Shown one piece after another: positions 14,789-17,499 of a DNA stretch of 17,499 nucleotides (the stretch's first letter is position 1; each line of letters starts with the position of its first letter). The position numbers and the translations under genes were made by a program. The stretch is from DASXMX01 sp036794395 (GTDB lineage: Bacteria; Planctomycetota; Phycisphaerae; Tepidisphaerales; Tepidisphaeraceae), in assembly GCA_036794395.1 (NCBI GenBank), contig DAIRGS010000148.1, positions 1 through 17,499 of the forward strand. Reading direction: 5' to 3'. The notes below the pieces were generated by a model that saw only the letters and a program-made list of their open reading frames with translations, was not told the origin of the DNA and did no database searches.

Positions 14789-16000
14789 CTACCACTCATT
14801 TTTCAGAATGACGTGGAGTTTTTTGACGAACTTTTCGCTTTTGCCGTCTGCGCCGCGGGCGGGCAGATAGACGTGCAGAACGAGCTTATCGAATGTGCTC
14901 TTCTGCTTATCCGGCCCGCCTTCAAAGTTGGTGGCGTCGCCAAGCTCCCACTGCACATCGCGGCCGCTGTCGCCGCGAACTTCGTTGCGGAGCTGACGCA
15001 GGTCTTCGCCGATATCGAGCGTCAGGGCGCTGTCTTTGAAGTTCTCGATCTCGTATTTCACGATGACGTTCTGGTTCGACAGGTTGCCGGCGATTCGCTG
15101 GTTCTCGTTGTTCTCGATGGTTCGCTTGACGACGATGTCCTGCGCGACGCCCAGATACAGCCGCATGTCGTCATCGACGGGCGTGAACTTGCCCCAGTCT
15201 TCGCCGAGAAAAGTGGTGGAAGTCTCGTTGCCCGCCGGGCCGGCGATGAAGATGCGGACCTTTCCATACGGCAACGCGGCTGCGCCCAGACGGCTGGCGG
15301 TGTCATTCTTGATGACGTAATGCATGGGAACCCGGAGTTTTTGCTGTGACTGATCCAGCCAGCCAAACTCGCTCAGGCTTGCAGTAAAAGTTTTGCGCAC
15401 CCGAACCTGCTGGGACGTGTTGACGAGCATCTCGCGGGTTTCGTTCAGGCCGATCGGCTTGAGGAATTCCTTGCCAAAGCCGGCCCAGATCTGGGTAGCG
15501 CCATATTCCTCATTGGTGAGGTTTTGAAGTCGAATATATTGCGACAGGACGAGGGTCTTTTCATCGCGCGATGCGATGGCGCGATAATTGAAGCTCTTAT
15601 TGAGATTACCCAGCAGGTAGCTGATGCGAACGCGGGCGGAGCCTGCATCGCCGGCGCCGACGGCCCAGACCAGCGACTGCTCGTTCGGGGGATAACTGAC
15701 CGATAGAACCTTCACATCAAGCGGTTTGTCGCCAACGGGTGCGATCACCCGGAACACGATTGTGCTGGGATCGATCTGAGTATTGGCCCAGGAGAAATCG
15801 ACCTGATTGGCCCCTTTATTCAACGGGACAACACGTTCTTCTTCCACCAGCGTGGCCGAAGCGTTGTCGAGTTGGATCTCCACCCGCTCGCGCGGCGGCA
15901 GTGTGATCAATTTAATCCGGGCCAGAGCCGCGTTAGCGGGTATGAAGGCAACTGCTAAGGCCAAGAGGGAGAGCGGCCAGGCGGATCGTCGCGTGCGCAT
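14789..16000 (-). CDS. Secreted DUF4139-like protein, paralogue 2
   Basis: The product has 403 residues from ATG 16000, with GGAG 6 bases upstream. The signal peptide is MRTRRSAWPLSLLALAVAFI followed by PANAALA. It aligns with the downstream 476-residue protein through FSWANTQIDPSTIVF, then RISYLLGNLNKSFNYRAIA and SRDEKTLVLSQYIRLQN. It lacks the paralogue's extra C-terminal part, ending at KLHVILKNEW. Both probably form a tandem duplicated secreted pair transcribed together. The biochemical function of DUF4139 is unknown, so none is assigned. Confidence 0.8.
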   Translation of the reverse strand: MRTRRSAWPLSLLALAVAFIPANAALARIKLITLPPRERVEIQLDNASATLVEEERVVPLNKGANQVDFSWANTQIDPSTIVFRVIAPVGDKPLDVKVLSVSYPPNEQSLVWAVGAGDAGSARVRISYLLGNLNKSFNYRAIASRDEKTLVLSQYIRLQNLTNEEYGATQIWAGFGKEFLKPIGLNETREMLVNTSQQVRVRKTFTASLSEFGWLDQSQQKLRVPMHYVIKNDTASRLGAAALPYGKVRIFIAGPAGNETSTTFLGEDWGKFTPVDDDMRLYLGVAQDIVVKRTIENNENQRIAGNLSNQNVIVKYEIENFKDSALTLDIGEDLRQLRNEVRGDSGRDVQWELGDATNFEGGPDKQKSTFDKLVLHVYLPARGADGKSEKFVKKLHVILKNEW

Positions 16001-16111
16001 TTACTGCTCCGAAAGAATAATTCGAAACCGCGGCAATGGGGCAATCCCATCGTTTGTCCGTTGGACGCCCGGGTGGCTGAATAGTTCTTGCGGATTGCGT
16101 GAATTCCGTTT

Positions 16112-16144
16112 CCCGCGGGGAGAACGCAGTTTTCTCCCTGCGGG
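16112..16144 (-). terminator. Strong hairpin downstream of the YbjQ-repeat gene
   Basis: CCCGCGGGGAGAA (16112-16124) and TTCTCCCTGCGGG (16132-16144) form a 13-bp stem with a 7-base loop. One position is a G-U pair in + RNA and a C-A mismatch in - RNA. It begins 19 bases after the minus-strand stop at 16163 and lies before the DUF4139 genes. No U-run follows, so it may be an attenuating or mRNA-protecting structure and not a classic terminator. Confidence 0.5.
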
Positions 16145-16162
16145 CAGATGCGCGCGTGCGGC

Positions 16163-17308
16163 TTATTCCTTCTTTTTGGCGCGATCGAGAAGCGCAATGT
16201 CTTCGCCGATCCACGTCTCTTTATCTTGCATGACGGCCTGGGGCGGGAGGGTTTGGGAGACGGTGGTGAGTTCTGGGACTCTGACGACGGCGGTGCCGAT
16301 GGCCATGAATTCCAGCAGGGAGCCGTGCTCGTGGACGTGGGTTTTGATGCCGACGACGTCGTCGGCGCCGATCGCCGACGCTTCGTCGCGAATCAGGCCG
16401 ATGGCGTGCTCGCGGGCGTCGTAGACAAGGCTGGTGAGGTCGGAGATTTCACCCCGGCTGAAGGATTTGAACATCGCCTTGACCCCGCCCACCATGCCCA
16501 GGGAATAGACCGCGGTGCCAAGCACGAGCTTGAGCGGCATGTAGCCCATGTTGACCAGGTTCCACATTTCTTCGTTGGTCAGGTCGCTGGTCACGATTTG
16601 GCTGGCGTCAGCCCGACGGCCCAGCGCCGGATGCGTGGAACCAGTGCCGATCATCAGCATCTCATGAGCGCCGGAGAAGCGCATGGTGCGTGTCTCGATT
16701 CCGACGACGCAGTTGGCCCCGGCTTGAAGCGCGTCGGTGGCGATGCGCTGGAGCGCGAGGTGACGCGTGCGGTTGAAGATGTCGGAGAATTCCTTGATCT
16801 CGCCTCGGGCGAGCGACTTGAAGGCTCCGACGATTCCGCCGGCCGCACCGACGGAATAGGCGACGTTGCCGAAGACAAATTTGAGAGGCGTGAAGCCGGC
16901 GTCGAGCTGGCAGTAGAGCTCCTGGCCATCGGCGCTGGAAGTGAACTCGATGCGCTCTGCGGTGTTGGGGACCCCGGGGACGCCTTCTCGATGAACGGTG
17001 GAGGCGACGGAGAGGAACTCGGTGTTGTTGTGGAAGGTGCGGAGTTCGTTGGTCACGCCGGTGATGCCGACCCCGCCGCGAGATTCGGCTTCCTTGACCA
17101 TGCGGTTGTAGGCTTCGAGACGGCCTTCATGAATGATGTTGGTAATCTGCGAAACCTCGCCGCCCATCAGGTTGCGGCCCGCCGCGGCCAGTGAGCCGAC
17201 GAAGCCCATGGAGAACACGGAGTTGCCGATGACCAGGTCTCCGGGGTAGAGGCCCTTGAGGCGGAGACAAAACATTTCGTTGCCGGACAAGCCAGTCATG
17301 ACGGCCAT
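16163..17308 (-). CDS. Protein of three tandem YbjQ-like (UPF0145/DUF74) domains
   Basis: The product has 381 residues from ATG 17308 (CGGAG 6 bases before it); a longer TTG start at 17398 is not supported. Three units of about 97 residues repeat at about 118-residue intervals: 9-105 (IGNSVFSMGFVGSL), 128-225 (FGNVAYSVGAAGGIVGAFKS) and 246-343 (LGTAVYSLGMVGGVKAMFKS). Each contains a 'GE(V/I)xx(I/F)(T/S)xxx' helix and a GA(N/D)xVVGI-type core; the core is degenerate in unit 1 (GGVGITGV). E. coli YbjQ is a single about 107-residue unit that forms pentamers, and heavy-metal binding has been proposed for the family. No signal peptide or TM helix, so cytoplasmic. Function unknown. Confidence 0.85.
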   Translation of the reverse strand: MAVMTGLSGNEMFCLRLKGLYPGDLVIGNSVFSMGFVGSLAAAGRNLMGGEVSQITNIIHEGRLEAYNRMVKEAESRGGVGITGVTNELRTFHNNTEFLSVASTVHREGVPGVPNTAERIEFTSSADGQELYCQLDAGFTPLKFVFGNVAYSVGAAGGIVGAFKSLARGEIKEFSDIFNRTRHLALQRIATDALQAGANCVVGIETRTMRFSGAHEMLMIGTGSTHPALGRRADASQIVTSDLTNEEMWNLVNMGYMPLKLVLGTAVYSLGMVGGVKAMFKSFSRGEISDLTSLVYDAREHAIGLIRDEASAIGADDVVGIKTHVHEHGSLLEFMAIGTAVVRVPELTTVSQTLPPQAVMQDKETWIGEDIALLDRAKKKE

Positions 17309-17499
17309 GGGAAACTCCGGGTTAGGGATGGAGAGAAGTGCGACGCCAGATCGTGGCCCGTAATTGGGGAATGGTAGCCGGACATGGAACGGCGTCAAAG
17401 AAAACCGATGCGCGCAGATAGACTACATATGACTGCCGAATGACCGTGCGCGATTCCGCGCTTCGTGGCATGGGGCTTCCCCTTCGGGTCTGAGCCTCA
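17309..17499 (-). promoter_or_regulatory. Upstream region of the YbjQ-repeat gene
   Basis: These 191 bases precede ATG 17308 on the minus strand. No convincing consensus promoter, RNA gene or repeat is seen. The + strand shows no credible start of another gene before the window ends. Confidence 0.3.

Noticed and set aside
16148..17194. A 348-residue open frame on the + strand
   Set aside because: It is antisense to the YbjQ-repeat gene, is rich in Gly/Asp/Val as expected of a complement of high-GC codons, and has no domain or ribosome-binding site.
1..17499. tRNA, rRNA or intact insertion sequence
   Set aside because: No tRNA-like cloverleaf or CCA end, no rRNA-like stretch, and no transposase motif were seen on either strand by reading.

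Overview
The window looks like a high-GC Planctomycetota chromosome, probably Phycisphaerae-like. This rests on family knowledge, not a search. The supporting signs are an N-terminal ESLERRLLLA motif of the planctomycete LEPR-XLL type on a secreted multidomain protein, NPCBM and CBM6-like carbohydrate modules, a PEP-CTERM-like (VPLPP) exported protein, and many secreted proteins of unknown function.

Layout. Positions 1-3603 (+) hold the tail of a GT9/heptosyltransferase-like protein and a 1,038-residue secreted beta-helix/CBM/FN3/NPCBM protein. Positions 3728-9797 (-) hold a tight six-gene nitrate operon. In transcription order it encodes a NarI-like cytochrome b with a double-CxxC tail, a NasC-type molybdopterin nitrate reductase, a four-cluster [4Fe-4S] subunit, a membrane-anchored Rieske protein, a small two-helix membrane protein, and a NarK-type transporter. 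The last three junctions are ATGA stop/start overlaps. Positions 9798-10168 form the divergent regulatory gap. Positions 10169-11281 (+) encode a secreted GH43-like five-bladed propeller protein. Positions 11282-11911 hold a cluster of 10-bp-phased GTCGCA/TGCGAC repeats abutting a 5'-truncated SGNH-hydrolase remnant. Positions 11957-12091 (+) encode a 44-residue Lys/Gln/Ala-rich protein. Positions 12136-12810 (-) encode the VPLPP-tailed exported protein. Positions 12811-13248 are non-coding with more short repeats. Positions 13249-16000 (-) carry two secreted DUF4139-like paralogues in tandem. Positions 16163-17308 (-) encode a protein made of three YbjQ-like repeats.

How it works together. 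The nitrate operon reads as a self-contained uptake and reduction unit. NarK brings nitrate in, and the signal-less molybdoenzyme reduces it in the cytoplasm. Instead of soluble ferredoxin or NADH, the electron route appears to run from quinol through a NarI-like cytochrome b and the four-cluster ferredoxin, with a Rieske protein and a small membrane protein added. No nitrite reductase or molybdenum-cofactor gene lies in the window. The secreted modules on the + strand point to polysaccharide binding and breakdown.
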